DNA from: Fischerella sp. JS2
Lineage (GTDB): Bacteria > Cyanobacteriota > Cyanobacteriia > Cyanobacteriales > Nostocaceae
Assembly: GCF_032393985.1 (NCBI RefSeq)
Contig: NZ_CP135918.1
Location: forward strand, 992,001 to 1,056,000
Reading direction: 5' to 3'
DNA length: 64,000 nt
A program made the translations under genes and the position numbers. A model generated the notes under the pieces. The model did no database searches, was not told where the DNA came from, and saw only the letters and a list, made by a program, of their open reading frames with translations. The stretch's first letter is position 1; each line of letters begins with the position of its first letter. Positions 21,029 through 30,105 of this stretch are shown in pieces.

Positions 21029-22135
21029 TTAATCTGGTAATTGCATCTTACTTAAAACTCGACGCGAAACATTAAAAAAGATCAATCCTAATATAGCCAG
21101 CATCACTAAATCAAACCAAACACCAGCCCATCCTGTCCCGCGAACAAAAGCATCACGAGTGATATCAATGTAATAGCGTGCCGGAACAACATTAGGAACT
21201 AGCGAAAGTGGAAAAGGAATATTATTGAGTGGATAAATAAAACCAGAGAGTAACAAAGCTGTAATGAAACCAATCAAAGAAACACCTTGAACAGCTGCAT
21301 TTTGATTACTGCTACGTACTCCTAATAACAAACCAAATAATACACTATCGGCAATAAATAATAGAGAGCCAATGATTAAAGTTAAGGGATTACCTGCTAA
21401 ACCAACTCGGAAAATTACCGAACCAAGTATCATGGCTATTAATGCTTCAGCAAGAGCAATTAGTAAGTATGCCAGTCCTTTCCCAAGAATTAATTCAGTA
21501 GCAGTGATGCTGGAAGCATAGACTTGCATGATTGTGCCTTTTTCCTTTTCTCTTACCATTGCGATCGCACTTAGTAAGGAGGGAAAAATCCACAATACAA
21601 CTGCATAAGTTCCTGGCACAATATATAATGATTCCAATCGACCAGGATTAAACCAGAGGCGCATATTGGGAGTAATACTACTAGTAGCAGCTAATAATCC
21701 CTGATCGCGCATAAAAAAATTTGTCACTTGTTGAATACTATTTTTTATCACACGGGCATTGTTAACATCTGTAGCATCAATGAATACTTGTACTTGAGTA
21801 CTTTTACCACCTTGAAGGTCGCGACTAAATTCGGGAGGAATGATTACAGCGGCTTTGGCAATACCACGATCAATCGCATCCCGCACTGGGTCTGTACCAG
21901 ACCATTTATGGGGTATAAACTGATTTGTGGCATACAATCGTTCAATATAGCTTCTGCTGAGATTTGTATGGTCAAAATCTTGCACAATTAAGGGAATATC
22001 CTTACTTTCCAAGCGAATTGCAAACCCAAAAATCAACAGCGTCAGGAATGGGAGTAAAAATGCTAATGCCAAAGTCAGGCGATCGCGACGAAATTGAGCT
22101 AATTCTTTAATACATTGAGCGAAAATTCTTTTCAT
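21029..22135 (-). CDS. ABC-2 type permease, YbhS-like
   Basis: About 368 residues from ATG at 22135. It has an N-terminal helix (LTLALAFLLPFLTLLIFGFA), an extracytoplasmic domain with SYIERLYATNQF, and five C-terminal helices. The motif AMVREKEKGTIMQVYAS corresponds to the coupling region of YbhS/YhhJ permeases. An upstream start at 22246 would overlap the ATPase gene by 38 bases and add a non-homologous basic leader, so the ATG beginning KRIFAQCIKELAQFRRDRL is chosen. It pairs with the second permease at 19590 to form the membrane part of a YbhFSR-like exporter. Confidence 0.88.
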   Translation of the reverse strand: MKRIFAQCIKELAQFRRDRLTLALAFLLPFLTLLIFGFAIRLESKDIPLIVQDFDHTNLSRSYIERLYATNQFIPHKWSGTDPVRDAIDRGIAKAAVIIPPEFSRDLQGGKSTQVQVFIDATDVNNARVIKNSIQQVTNFFMRDQGLLAATSSITPNMRLWFNPGRLESLYIVPGTYAVVLWIFPSLLSAIAMVREKEKGTIMQVYASSITATELILGKGLAYLLIALAEALIAMILGSVIFRVGLAGNPLTLIIGSLLFIADSVLFGLLLGVRSSNQNAAVQGVSLIGFITALLLSGFIYPLNNIPFPLSLVPNVVPARYYIDITRDAFVRGTGWAGVWFDLVMLAILGLIFFNVSRRVLSKMQLPD

Positions 22136-22208
22136 ATGAATGGCAAAAACTTTTGCACCATCTGCAACAGCTAGGAAATTGTTAAATCTGCTGAAGAAAG
22201 CACCGAAA

Positions 22209-24221
22209 CTAGTTCTGCGCCCGTTGCACAATACCAATAAAGGCATCTTCTAAAGAAAAAGGGATAGGGCGAATAGACTCTATACTCAAGTTAGCAGAGC
22301 TTAGAAGTCTACGTATTTGTGGTACTTCTGTATTTGCGTGATCAAGAACTACATGTAAGCAATTGGCAAAAATGGAAACGCGCCAAGAATCTAAGTGTTG
22401 TTTTAGCAATTTAGAAGCGGCTTGATTGTTATTAATAATAATTTCTATCAGTTGTCCAGGTTGAGAAGCTTTAATCGAACTCGGAGAACCTTCCGCTACA
22501 GTTTCACCTGCAACCATAAAACTCATGCGGTTACACTGTTCAGCTTCTTCTAAATAATGGGTTGTGACTAATATAGCTGTGCCATTGTGGGCAAAGTCGT
22601 TTATTAGTTTCCAGAACTGACGACGGGCGAGTGGATCTACTCCGGATGTCGGCTCATCTAAAAATAAAATATCAGGTTCGTGCATCACCGACGCACCAAA
22701 AGCAACTCGTTGTTTCCAACCACCGGGTAACTGGCCAGTCAGCATGTTCTCTTGTCCCTTTAGCCCACAAGTAGCAATTACCCAATCTATTTTTTCCCGA
22801 CGCAATTTGCGAGGAACACCATAAACACCACTGTAAAATTCTAGGTTTTCTAGAATCGTCAGGTCATCATAAAGAGTGAATTTCTGACTCATGTAACCAA
22901 TGCGTCGCCGCAGTTGTGCACTCCGCAGGTTTCCGGTTTCGCCACCAAGGGAAATTTCACCTCCACTAGGTTCTAGCAAGCCACACAGCATTTTGATAGT
23001 TGTAGTTTTTCCTGCACCATTCGCCCCCAAAAGTCCAAAGATTTCGCCATAACGCACTTCTACATTGACACTTTTGACTGCTTGGAATTTACCAAAGACG
23101 CGACTGAGGTTGCGGGCTGAAATCGCAAGAGGAGAGGCAGAAGACAAGGGAGAGGGGGAAGACAAAGCAGAAATTCTTCCTTGTCCTCCTTGTCCCCCAT
23201 GTTTTCTATTCCCCCCCCGGGAACGTGGAAAAGCAAAAAACTGTGGTGCAGAACCTTGTTGACGTAGACGGGTAACAAAGACGTTTTCGAGAGTGGGTTC
23301 ATTATGTTCTATTGCGGGAACAGGTAAATGCTGTTGTTGTAATAATTCCCTAACTTGGGTTTCTCCCACTGCTACATTTTGAACGAGGACATCCAAGCGA
23401 TCGCCAAATGTTTGTACATCTACTATATTTGTAGGTGGATTCTGCGATAAAACTTGTTCAGCTAGTTCTAAATTTGAAGTGCGGACTTCTAAGCGATGTA
23501 AGTCCAAGTTGGCACGTAATTCCGCTGGTGTACCAATTTCGTGAATTTGCCCACTGTACATTAAAGCGACGCGATCGCAACGTTCAGCCTCATCTAAGTA
23601 GGGTGTCGCGACAACAATTGTCATCCCTTCTGCTGACAATTCAGCTAGTACATCCCAAAATTCCCGACGCGAGACTGGATCTACACCTGTGGTAGGTTCA
23701 TCAAGTAACAAAACTTCCGGTTGAGAAAGTAGCGCACCACATAACGCCAGCTTTTGTTTCATCCCTCCAGAAAGTTGTCCGGCTAAGCGATCGCCAAATT
23801 TTTCCAAGCTCATCAATTGCAGATATTTCTGGCGACGTTCCCACAACAAATTATCCGGTACTTGCCGCAAACCTGCAATGTAGCGCAAATTCTCATCAAT
23901 ACTCAAATCAAGATATAGCGAAAACTGCTGTGTCAGATAACCAGTCTTTAAGCGTGCATCCCGTGCAGGTTGACCAAAAACTTGCACTTCTCCTGCTGTT
24001 GCTTCCATCACACCTGCCAAAATATGAAAGGTGGTTGTCTTCCCCGCACCGTCAGGACCAATTAGCCCAAACATCTCACCTTTGTAGACAGTAAAATCAA
24101 TGCCCTGCACCGCAGCAAGTTGCCCATAATGCTTATGCAGACCACGAACGCATACTGCTTTAGTAGATTCACTACCTTCAGAGTAATATATATCACTTAT
24201 TTTTTTTACTACTTGTTTCAT
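22209..24221 (-). CDS. Tandem double ABC ATPase, YbhF-like, with repeat-derived linker
   Basis: 670 residues with two nucleotide-binding domains. The first has Walker A GPDGAGKTT, signature LSGGMKQK and Walker B LLLDEPTTGVDP; the second has GANGAGKTT, a modified signature LPGGWKQR (Gly-Gly kept, first Ser replaced by Pro) and LFLDEPTSGVDP. Both keep the Walker B Glu. Between them, about residues 325-360, is a low-complexity linker (GGQGGQGRISALSSPSPLSS) encoded by a dispersed GGACAAGG-type repeat at about 23125-23235. YbhF-type ATPases drive ABC-2 permease pairs, here encoded just downstream. The adaptor gene ends three bases before this start, so translation is probably coupled. Confidence 0.92.
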   Translation of the reverse strand: MKQVVKKISDIYYSEGSESTKAVCVRGLHKHYGQLAAVQGIDFTVYKGEMFGLIGPDGAGKTTTFHILAGVMEATAGEVQVFGQPARDARLKTGYLTQQFSLYLDLSIDENLRYIAGLRQVPDNLLWERRQKYLQLMSLEKFGDRLAGQLSGGMKQKLALCGALLSQPEVLLLDEPTTGVDPVSRREFWDVLAELSAEGMTIVVATPYLDEAERCDRVALMYSGQIHEIGTPAELRANLDLHRLEVRTSNLELAEQVLSQNPPTNIVDVQTFGDRLDVLVQNVAVGETQVRELLQQQHLPVPAIEHNEPTLENVFVTRLRQQGSAPQFFAFPRSRGGNRKHGGQGGQGRISALSSPSPLSSASPLAISARNLSRVFGKFQAVKSVNVEVRYGEIFGLLGANGAGKTTTIKMLCGLLEPSGGEISLGGETGNLRSAQLRRRIGYMSQKFTLYDDLTILENLEFYSGVYGVPRKLRREKIDWVIATCGLKGQENMLTGQLPGGWKQRVAFGASVMHEPDILFLDEPTSGVDPLARRQFWKLINDFAHNGTAILVTTHYLEEAEQCNRMSFMVAGETVAEGSPSSIKASQPGQLIEIIINNNQAASKLLKQHLDSWRVSIFANCLHVVLDHANTEVPQIRRLLSSANLSIESIRPIPFSLEDAFIGIVQRAQN

Positions 24222-24224
24222 CCT

Positions 24225-25601
24225 TCATACTTCATCCTTTATCCTTATTTCCCCATCCGCAGGCATCCCAATTTTGGCACAAGGTAAATTTCCGTTATTA
24301 TACGGTTGCTCTGGATTAAAACAACCACTAGGATTTTCCACACTAATGCGAACACCCACCACTTGCCTAACTCGATCTTTTTGGAAGTAAATATTCTCTG
24401 GGGTAAACGAAGCCTGTGGATCAATAGAAATTACTTTGCCTGTCAGGGGTTTTTTAGGTGCAGAATCTAAGTAAATTTTGGTGATTTGTCCCAAACGCAC
24501 ATTGCCGATCTCGCCTTCAGGAATAAAACCACGCAGATATACTGTTTTAGGGTCAACAATGGTGAGAATATTGGTCTGATTGCTGACAACGGCTCCTGGT
24601 TCTACACTCCGGGCAGTTACTACCCCATCCAAAGGACTGATAACATTTAGGTCTTTCTTGGCATCTTGAATTTGGGTGAGGATTTGCTGTTTAGCAGCTT
24701 GGGTATCTTTAACCTTGGCTTGAGCAGATTTGACTTTGGCTTGAGCAGATTTTAACTGAGCAAGACTCTGCTGTCGTTGTCTTTTGAGTGCTTCTATTTG
24801 AGCTGTACGGATCTCAGGATTCAAGCCTGTGGTTTTGGCTTGTGTTAGTTCACCTTCAGCAGCGCTTAACTGTTCCCGTGCCGCATTGACTGCTGCTTTT
24901 TTGGCTTCTAAAGTTGCGATCGCGGTGTCGTATGTTGTTTGGGCTTGGTCAAATTGTTGTTGATTAATTGCCCCATCATTTACAAGTTTGGCATAGCGAT
25001 CGCGATTCACTTTCGCTAATTTGACTTCCGCCTCTGCTTGCTTGACTTGTGCTTGTGCCTGTACAAGTTGTGCTTTAGCGGCGGCGACATTCGCTTGTGC
25101 CTGCTTGACTCGACCTTGAGTATTACCTTGGGACTGCAATAAATTCAATTTTGCTTCTTCAATTTGACTATCAATTTGTTTAATTTCCCCTTGAACTCTC
25201 TCTACATCTGCAAGTGCCTGCTGTTCATCCGACTGGGCTGATAATACCTGCGCCTGTGCGCCTTTTAGTTGGTCTTGCAGTTCTTGGACAATACTATCAT
25301 CTAGCTGAATTAACTGCTGTCCTTTTTTGACTGCTACACCTTCTCGGACAAAAATAGATTCAACCCTACCTGATCTTTTCACCCCTATTTCGGTTTCGTA
25401 ACCTTCTATTCTGCCACTAAATTTGAGTACGTCCCCTGCTGTTGGCGGTTGCAGCCACCTCCAGATTCCATAGCCAATCCCACTTACCAACAGCAGTAGC
25501 CCAATCACTAGAGGTATTAGCTTTTTGCGACGCTTTTCTTTCGCAGGTGGTAAGGGAATATCTTTAATATCTTCTGTCGGTTGGGGGGCAGTCTGAGTCA
25601 T
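24225..25601 (-). CDS. HlyD/YbhG-like periplasmic adaptor protein
   Basis: 458 residues. A basic cytoplasmic start and one membrane helix (LIPLVIGLLLLVSGIGYGIW, about residues 29-48) are followed by a lipoyl half domain (GVAVKKGQQLIQLDD), a very long coiled-coil hairpin rich in Ala, Gln and Lys (about residues 110-325) and the closing lipoyl half VISPLDGVVTARSVEPGAVV, then a beta barrel. It is the first gene of the exporter operon that continues with the double ATPase and two ABC-2 permeases. No TetR-type repressor is adjacent, unlike the E. coli ybh locus. The purine-rich AAGGAGGACAAGCG repeat directly upstream (25612-25650) may contain or replace promoter elements. Confidence 0.9.
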   Translation of the reverse strand: MTQTAPQPTEDIKDIPLPPAKEKRRKKLIPLVIGLLLLVSGIGYGIWRWLQPPTAGDVLKFSGRIEGYETEIGVKRSGRVESIFVREGVAVKKGQQLIQLDDSIVQELQDQLKGAQAQVLSAQSDEQQALADVERVQGEIKQIDSQIEEAKLNLLQSQGNTQGRVKQAQANVAAAKAQLVQAQAQVKQAEAEVKLAKVNRDRYAKLVNDGAINQQQFDQAQTTYDTAIATLEAKKAAVNAAREQLSAAEGELTQAKTTGLNPEIRTAQIEALKRQRQQSLAQLKSAQAKVKSAQAKVKDTQAAKQQILTQIQDAKKDLNVISPLDGVVTARSVEPGAVVSNQTNILTIVDPKTVYLRGFIPEGEIGNVRLGQITKIYLDSAPKKPLTGKVISIDPQASFTPENIYFQKDRVRQVVGVRISVENPSGCFNPEQPYNNGNLPCAKIGMPADGEIRIKDEV

Positions 25602-25930
25602 GGTAGTACCTCAAGGAGGACAAGCGAAGGGAGACAAGGAGGACAGGAAAGATAAGGAGAATTTCTCAAATAGTGTCCTCATCGGTTTACCTTACAACAT
25701 TGAATGTCGCAAATTATTAGCGGAGATGGTCACTATACTAGACGGTATAGTATGATATCGTAATAAGTAGCTAAAAAATTTAATATTAAATTTTATGCCC
25801 TAAGCCCTCAGTGGCAGCAGCACATCCAGGTTGTCTGCTATGTTTAAGGCTAAATTTAAACGCAGAGAAACAAAAGTTAGCGCACCAGATAGCAAAGTAT
25901 TTTTGTGAAAAGGTATTAGCCATTTCAAAA

Positions 25931-26110
25931 TGTTCTAGTTCCAAGCCTAAAGCTTTAGGTTTTAAACCGAAATGTTCTAATTTCAAGCTTGAAGTTTCAA
26001 GTTTTAAACCTAAACTTTCTAGTTCCAAGCTTGAAGTTTCAAGTTTTAAACCTAAACTTTCTAGTTCCAAGCTTGAAGTTTCAAGTTTTAAACCTAAACT
26101 TTCTAGTTTA
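25931..26110. repeat. Tandem 42-bp (2 x 21 bp) heptad-coding repeat array
   Basis: A unit of 42 bases, containing TTCTAGTTCCAAGCTTGAAG and then TTTCAAGTTTTAAACCTAAA, is repeated nearly exactly about two and a half times, with degenerate copies to the left. Each unit is two related 21-mers. Both strands are open across the array; the - strand would read heptads such as SLGLKLE TSSLELE. A related 21-bp array lies at 31010-31170. Confidence 0.85.
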
Positions 26111-26141
26111 AACCACTAACTACTAACCACTAACCACTAAT

Positions 26142-26171
26142 GTACAGACGCGAGGAACATCGCGTCTCTAC
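26142..26171. repeat. Hairpin repeat GTACAGACGCGA(loop)TCGCGTCTCTAC, copy 1
   Basis: A 30-base element with perfect 9-bp arms AGACGCGA... and a GGAACA loop. Other copies: 26215-26244, 43747-43776, 46910-46939; a shortened one at 63611-63634. Confidence 0.85.
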
Positions 26172-26214
26172 CCACTAACCACTAACCACCAACCACTAAC
26201 CACTAACCACTAAT

Positions 26215-26244
26215 GTACAGACGTGAGGAACATCGCGTCTCTAC
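26215..26244. repeat. Hairpin repeat, copy 2 (one arm mismatch)
   Basis: Same element as copy 1 with GACGTGA in the left arm, which weakens one pair, and the same GGAACA loop. CCACTAA tandems flank it. Confidence 0.85.
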
Positions 26245-26282
26245 CCACCAACCACTAACCACTAACCACTAACCAAAAAACA

Positions 26283-26945
26283 ATGATTTGGATGGAATAT
26301 ATTACCAAAACTTACCAGCTTGGGGATGTGCATGTGCCAGTACTAAAAGGAATTAATCTGGCAATTGAGGAGGGGGAATATGTTGCCATTATGGGTATGT
26401 CTGGTTCTGGGAAATCGACACTGATGAATATTATCGGCTGTCTGGATCGCCCGACAAGCGGACAATATGTTTTGGAAGGCAGAAATTTGACAACCTTTGG
26501 TGATGACGAGTTGGCGTATATTCGCAATCAACGCATTGGCTTTGTCTTTCAACAATTTAATTTATTGCCAAGGGCGACAGCTTTAGAAAATGTCATGCTG
26601 CCAATGGTTTACGCTAACATACCGAAATCAAAACGCCGTCAAAAAGCGATCGCAGCTTTAACTAGAGTCGGTTTACAAGACCGCATCTTCAACCGTCCAA
26701 GTCAACTTTCTGGAGGACAACAGCAACGGGTAGCGATCGCTCGCGCTTTAGTAAATCGACCGGCTTTGGTTTTAGCTGATGAGCCAACAGGCGCTTTAGA
26801 CACAAAGACTTCTGAAGAAGTAATGGAATTACTGACAGAATTAAACAACCAAGGAATCACGATTGTGATTGTCACCCATGAGCCAGATATTGCAGCACAA
26901 ACAAAAAGAATTATTCGAGTTCAGGATGGGTTGGTTGTAGGTTGA
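26283..26945 (+). CDS. MacB/LolD-like ABC ATP-binding protein, module 2
   Basis: 220 residues. Walker A MSGSGKST is preceded by AIMG, where GPSG would be usual. The Q-loop is FQQFNLLP, the signature [15 protein letters not shown], Walker [13 protein letters not shown] and the switch His VTHEP. It belongs to the LolD/MacB ATPase group and is followed by an adaptor (27278) and a permease (28744) on the same strand, making a complete tripartite exporter apart from the outer-membrane channel. The leader is made of CCACTAACCACTAACC repeats and shows no Shine-Dalgarno sequence before either candidate ATG (26283 or 26292). Confidence 0.92.
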   Translation: MIWMEYITKTYQLGDVHVPVLKGINLAIEEGEYVAIMGMSGSGKSTLMNIIGCLDRPTSGQYVLEGRNLTTFGDDELAYIRNQRIGFVFQQFNLLPRATALENVMLPMVYANIPKSKRRQKAIAALTRVGLQDRIFNRPSQLSGGQQQRVAIARALVNRPALVLADEPTGALDTKTSEEVMELLTELNNQGITIVIVTHEPDIAAQTKRIIRVQDGLVVG

Positions 26946-27277
26946 TTTGGGGAGACAGGGGAGACAAGGAGGACAAGGGAGACAATTAACTAATGTTCAA
27001 TTCCCGATTCCTAATCCTCGATCCCTTTTACCTAAAGTCACCCATTCAGGTGAAGTGAAGAATACTTGGCAAAGGATACCATCAAATCAAGTTAAGAAAC
27101 TATAAGTTAATTATTTATACTCTCACTCTCTCCTATGCAAGATGAATCCTAACAGAACTTAAGTTCAATAGGAAACTAATGATCTTGGCTACGGATAGAA
27201 AATTTTTCATCTATATTTTCTGCTTTACTTTCCGCTTTACCATCCTGAAATCCAAGTTGTTTTCCAAGGCTGCTGTG
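26946..27277. other. Gap between ATPase and adaptor genes of module 2
   Basis: 332 bases. It holds a GGGAGACAGGGGAGACAAGG purine tandem (26950-26985) and then AT-rich DNA without a recognised element. An in-frame extension of the adaptor gene to 27179 is possible but reads a non-homologous hydrophobic stretch. Confidence 0.5.
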
Positions 27278-28747
27278 ATGAATACCCATATAGAAATTCC
27301 CGTTATAGGCAAAGTGAAATACCCCCAACGCTGGCTAATTGGGCTAGTCACAGCTGGTATTTTGGTTGTTGGTGGCACTACAACTTATACTCTGGTAAAT
27401 CGGGGGGCAAGTAAAGAAGATATAGCGGCGCTCACTATTCCTGTAGAAGCAAAAGATGTCACATTACGGATTACTGCCAGTGGGAAGGTAGTACCAGATC
27501 AAAGCGTGAATATTAGCCCGAAACAACCAGGAATTGTAGCAGAGCTAAAAGTTGAACAAGGCGATCGCGTCCAAAAAGGACAAGTTATTGCTGTGATGGA
27601 TAGTGCAGATGTAAACGCCCAAATTCTGCAATACCAAGCCAGCCTAGATCAAGCCAAAGCACAGCTAGCTGAAGCCCAAGCTGGGAGCCGCCCCCAAGAG
27701 ATTGCCCAAGCTAGAGCGCGTTTAGCACAAGCCCAAGCACAACTAGATCAAGCCCGCGCTGGTAATCGTTCCCAGGAGATCCAAGAAGCCCAAGCTCAAG
27801 TAGATGATGCTAAAGCACAGGTGAACTTGACGCAGGCACGAGTCAGGCGGTATCGAGGATTGGCAGAACAAGGAGCAATTTCTCAAGACCAATTAGATCA
27901 GTACGTGAGTGAAGATAGAAGGGCAAAAGCCGCATTGGAACAAGCTCAACGCCGATTGTCACTATTAGAAAGTGGCTCTCGTTCCGAAGAAATCGCCCGC
28001 CAAGAAGCTGCTGTTGCGGAAGCCAAAGCTGCGTTAAAATTGCTCCAAAATGGTACACGCCCAGAGGTAATTGCCCAACGTAAAGCAGCCGTAGCTGTTG
28101 CACAGGCACAGTTAAAGGCAGCTCAAGTGAAGTTACAAGACACAGTTATCCGCGCTCCTTTTGCAGGAATTGTCACTCAGAAATATGCTAACGATGGTGC
28201 TTATGTAGCGCCGACTACTTCTGCTTCTTCGAGTGCCTCGGCTACTTCCAGTTCTATCGTTGCCTTAGCTAAGGGTTTAGAGGTATTAGCACAAGTCCCT
28301 GAAGCCGATATTGGCAGAATTAAAGAAGGACAACAGGTAGAAATTGTTACTGATGCTTATCCAGATCAAGTATTTAAAGGTCGTGTACGCCTGATTGCTC
28401 CTGAAGCCGTGAAGGAAGAAGGTGTGACATTATTTCAAGTGCGAGTAACTATTAATACGGGTCAAGAAAAATTACGTTCTGGGTTAAATGTTGATTTAAC
28501 GTTTTTAGGCGATCAAGTAGACGATGCGCTTCTAGTACCAACTGTGGCAATTGTTACCGAAAAGGGCGAAACTGGAGTACTTGTCCCAGATGCTGAAAAT
28601 AAACCTCTGTTCCGTCCAGTGACAGTGGGAGCGCAGGTAAAAGATCAGACTCAGATTGTGTCTGGTGTAAAAGAAGGCGATCGCGTATTTATCAACCCGC
28701 CCAAAGACTATAAACGGGAACAGCAAGAGAAAGAACAACGAAAATGA
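27278..28747 (+). CDS. MacA/HlyD-like periplasmic adaptor, module 2
   Basis: About 489 residues from ATG at 27278, which has AAGG eight bases upstream and begins the conserved NTHIEIPVIGKVKYP; an in-frame start at 27179 is also possible. One membrane helix (LIGLVTAGILVVGGTTTYTL) is followed by a lipoyl half (GDRVQKGQVIAVMDSADV), a coiled-coil hairpin with repeated GSRPQEIAQ, GNRSQEIQE and GSRSEEIAR motifs, the second lipoyl half VIRAPFAGIVTQKYANDG, and the barrel domain. The plan and repeat phrases match the adaptor at 16360, so the two are probably paralogs. The stop overlaps the permease start (ATGA), showing translational coupling. Confidence 0.9.
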   Translation: MNTHIEIPVIGKVKYPQRWLIGLVTAGILVVGGTTTYTLVNRGASKEDIAALTIPVEAKDVTLRITASGKVVPDQSVNISPKQPGIVAELKVEQGDRVQKGQVIAVMDSADVNAQILQYQASLDQAKAQLAEAQAGSRPQEIAQARARLAQAQAQLDQARAGNRSQEIQEAQAQVDDAKAQVNLTQARVRRYRGLAEQGAISQDQLDQYVSEDRRAKAALEQAQRRLSLLESGSRSEEIARQEAAVAEAKAALKLLQNGTRPEVIAQRKAAVAVAQAQLKAAQVKLQDTVIRAPFAGIVTQKYANDGAYVAPTTSASSSASATSSSIVALAKGLEVLAQVPEADIGRIKEGQQVEIVTDAYPDQVFKGRVRLIAPEAVKEEGVTLFQVRVTINTGQEKLRSGLNVDLTFLGDQVDDALLVPTVAIVTEKGETGVLVPDAENKPLFRPVTVGAQVKDQTQIVSGVKEGDRVFINPPKDYKREQQEKEQRK

Positions 28748-29961
28748 ACTTAGTAGAAAGTATCAAAATGGCAGGGAAAACCCTGCTGTCTAATAAATTA
28801 CGTAGCACTCTCACAATGTTAGGTATCGTCATCGGCAATGCTTCGGTAATTGCCATGATTGGGATTGGTGAAGCTGGACAAAAGTATGTAAATAAGCAGT
28901 TAGAATCTTTGGGACCAAATGTGCTGTTTGTCCTTCCTGGGAATCAGGAAACTCAGCGCATTTCTTTTGAAGTACCGAAAAATCTGGTATTGGCTGATGC
29001 AGATGCGATCGCTACTCAAGTACCAACAGTAGCAGGAGTTGCCCCAGAGTTAAACAGAAGACAAGTAGTAACTTACCGCAACCGCAACACCAACGTCAAC
29101 ATTATTGGTACAACTCCTACTTTCCCAGAAGTGCGGGATTTTGAAACTTCTCAAGGACGATTTTTCACCGAAGTAGATATCAAGCGCAATAATCAAGTTA
29201 CGGTGCTGGGTGCGAAATTGGCAGAAAAACTATTTGGTAGTAGTAATCCTGTTGGCGCACAACTACGAATTAAAGATTCCAGCTTTCAAGTTATTGGTGT
29301 GTTAGAAGCCAAAGGCTCAAGCTTGGGTGCAGATTATGATGAAGCAGCACTAATACCAATCACCACATCTGCAAACCGATTAGTGGGACGAAATTCTCCC
29401 TATGGTATTGGTTTAGATTATATTGTCGTCTCGGCTCGTAATGCGAATAGTGTTGATGGAGCAGAGTTTCAAATTACAAATTTGCTGCGTCAGCGACATA
29501 AAATTACAGGTGAAGACGACTTTACGATCCGCACGCAAAAAGATGCAATGCAGACTATCGGTCAGATCACAGGTGCATTGACAGTTATGCTAGCAGCAAT
29601 CGCGGCAATTTCTCTAATTGTCGGTGGTATTGGCATCATGAATATCATGCTTGTCTCCGTCACCGAACGCACTCAAGAAATTGGACTACGCAAAGCAATT
29701 GGTGCAACTCAGCAAGACATCCTATCACAGTTCATAATTGAAGCTGTGATTCTCTCTGCCGCAGGTGGTTTAATCGGGACTGCGATCGGTGTGAGTGGTA
29801 TTCTGTTGGTGGGAGCCTTAACACCCTTAGATGCAGGAATTTCTGTGATTGCAATTACCCTTTCAGTGGGTGTTTCCGGTGGTATAGGTTTATTCTTTGG
29901 CGTTGTTCCTGCGCGGCGTGCTGCGAAACTCGACCCAATTGTAGCTTTAAGAAGCGCTTAG
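28744..29961 (+). CDS. MacB-like ABC permease, module 2
   Basis: 405 residues. N-terminal helix region SNKLRSTLTMLGIVIGNASV, a periplasmic MacB core, then three FtsX-type helices with the loop VTERTQEIGLRKAIGAT and the closing motif PARRAAKLDPIVALRSA. It overlaps the adaptor gene by four bases. Together with the ATPase at 26283 this makes a MacAB-like exporter in which ATPase and permease are separate polypeptides. Paralogous to the permease at 18135. It could export a peptide, glycolipid or drug; the sequence does not decide. Confidence 0.92.
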   Translation: MNLVESIKMAGKTLLSNKLRSTLTMLGIVIGNASVIAMIGIGEAGQKYVNKQLESLGPNVLFVLPGNQETQRISFEVPKNLVLADADAIATQVPTVAGVAPELNRRQVVTYRNRNTNVNIIGTTPTFPEVRDFETSQGRFFTEVDIKRNNQVTVLGAKLAEKLFGSSNPVGAQLRIKDSSFQVIGVLEAKGSSLGADYDEAALIPITTSANRLVGRNSPYGIGLDYIVVSARNANSVDGAEFQITNLLRQRHKITGEDDFTIRTQKDAMQTIGQITGALTVMLAAIAAISLIVGGIGIMNIMLVSVTERTQEIGLRKAIGATQQDILSQFIIEAVILSAAGGLIGTAIGVSGILLVGALTPLDAGISVIAITLSVGVSGGIGLFFGVVPARRAAKLDPIVALRSA

Positions 29962-30008
29962 TTTTGTGAAAGGTTTGTTGTTAGCCCTGTGTTGGCTGAA
30001 GCATTACT

Positions 30009-30050
30009 CAAGCGATCGCATTACGTGTTGAGTTTGAGTAGTGCGATCGC
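30009..30050 (+). repeat. Direct repeat left of the Rpn-like gene (copy 1)
   Basis: A 42-base sequence, CAAGCGATCGCATT followed by TGTTGAGTTTGAGT and GTGCGATC, differs from copy 2 (30919-30958) at only a few positions. Each copy carries HIP1-like GCGATCG cores. The pair brackets the Rpn-like gene in direct orientation. Confidence 0.8.
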
Positions 30051-30105
30051 ATTGTAGATTGAGAGCATAGTATGCAAAGATGTAATTTTTGCAGCAACAG
30101 CAAAA

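Larger units (their letters stand above)
25602..26282. other. Divergent intergenic region filled with two kinds of tandem repeats
   Basis: No gene is supported. From left to right: a GGAGACAAGGAGGAC purine tandem (25611-25670), an AT-rich part that should hold the promoter of the leftward operon, the 42-bp repeat array (about 25931-26110) and CCACTAA tandems enclosing two hairpin elements (26110-26280). The next gene, an ATPase at 26283, begins right at the end of the tandems. Confidence 0.6.

Noticed and set aside
25786-26119. Open frames on both strands through the 42-bp repeat array, resembling small repetitive proteins
   Set aside because: A repeat unit that is a multiple of three keeps frames open on both strands without coding; starts lie inside the repeats. 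Listed as a repeat instead.
26110-26280. CRISPR-like look of repeated CCACTAA blocks with two identical hairpin units
   Set aside because: No regular spacers, repeat unit of about seven bases, and no cas genes in the window.
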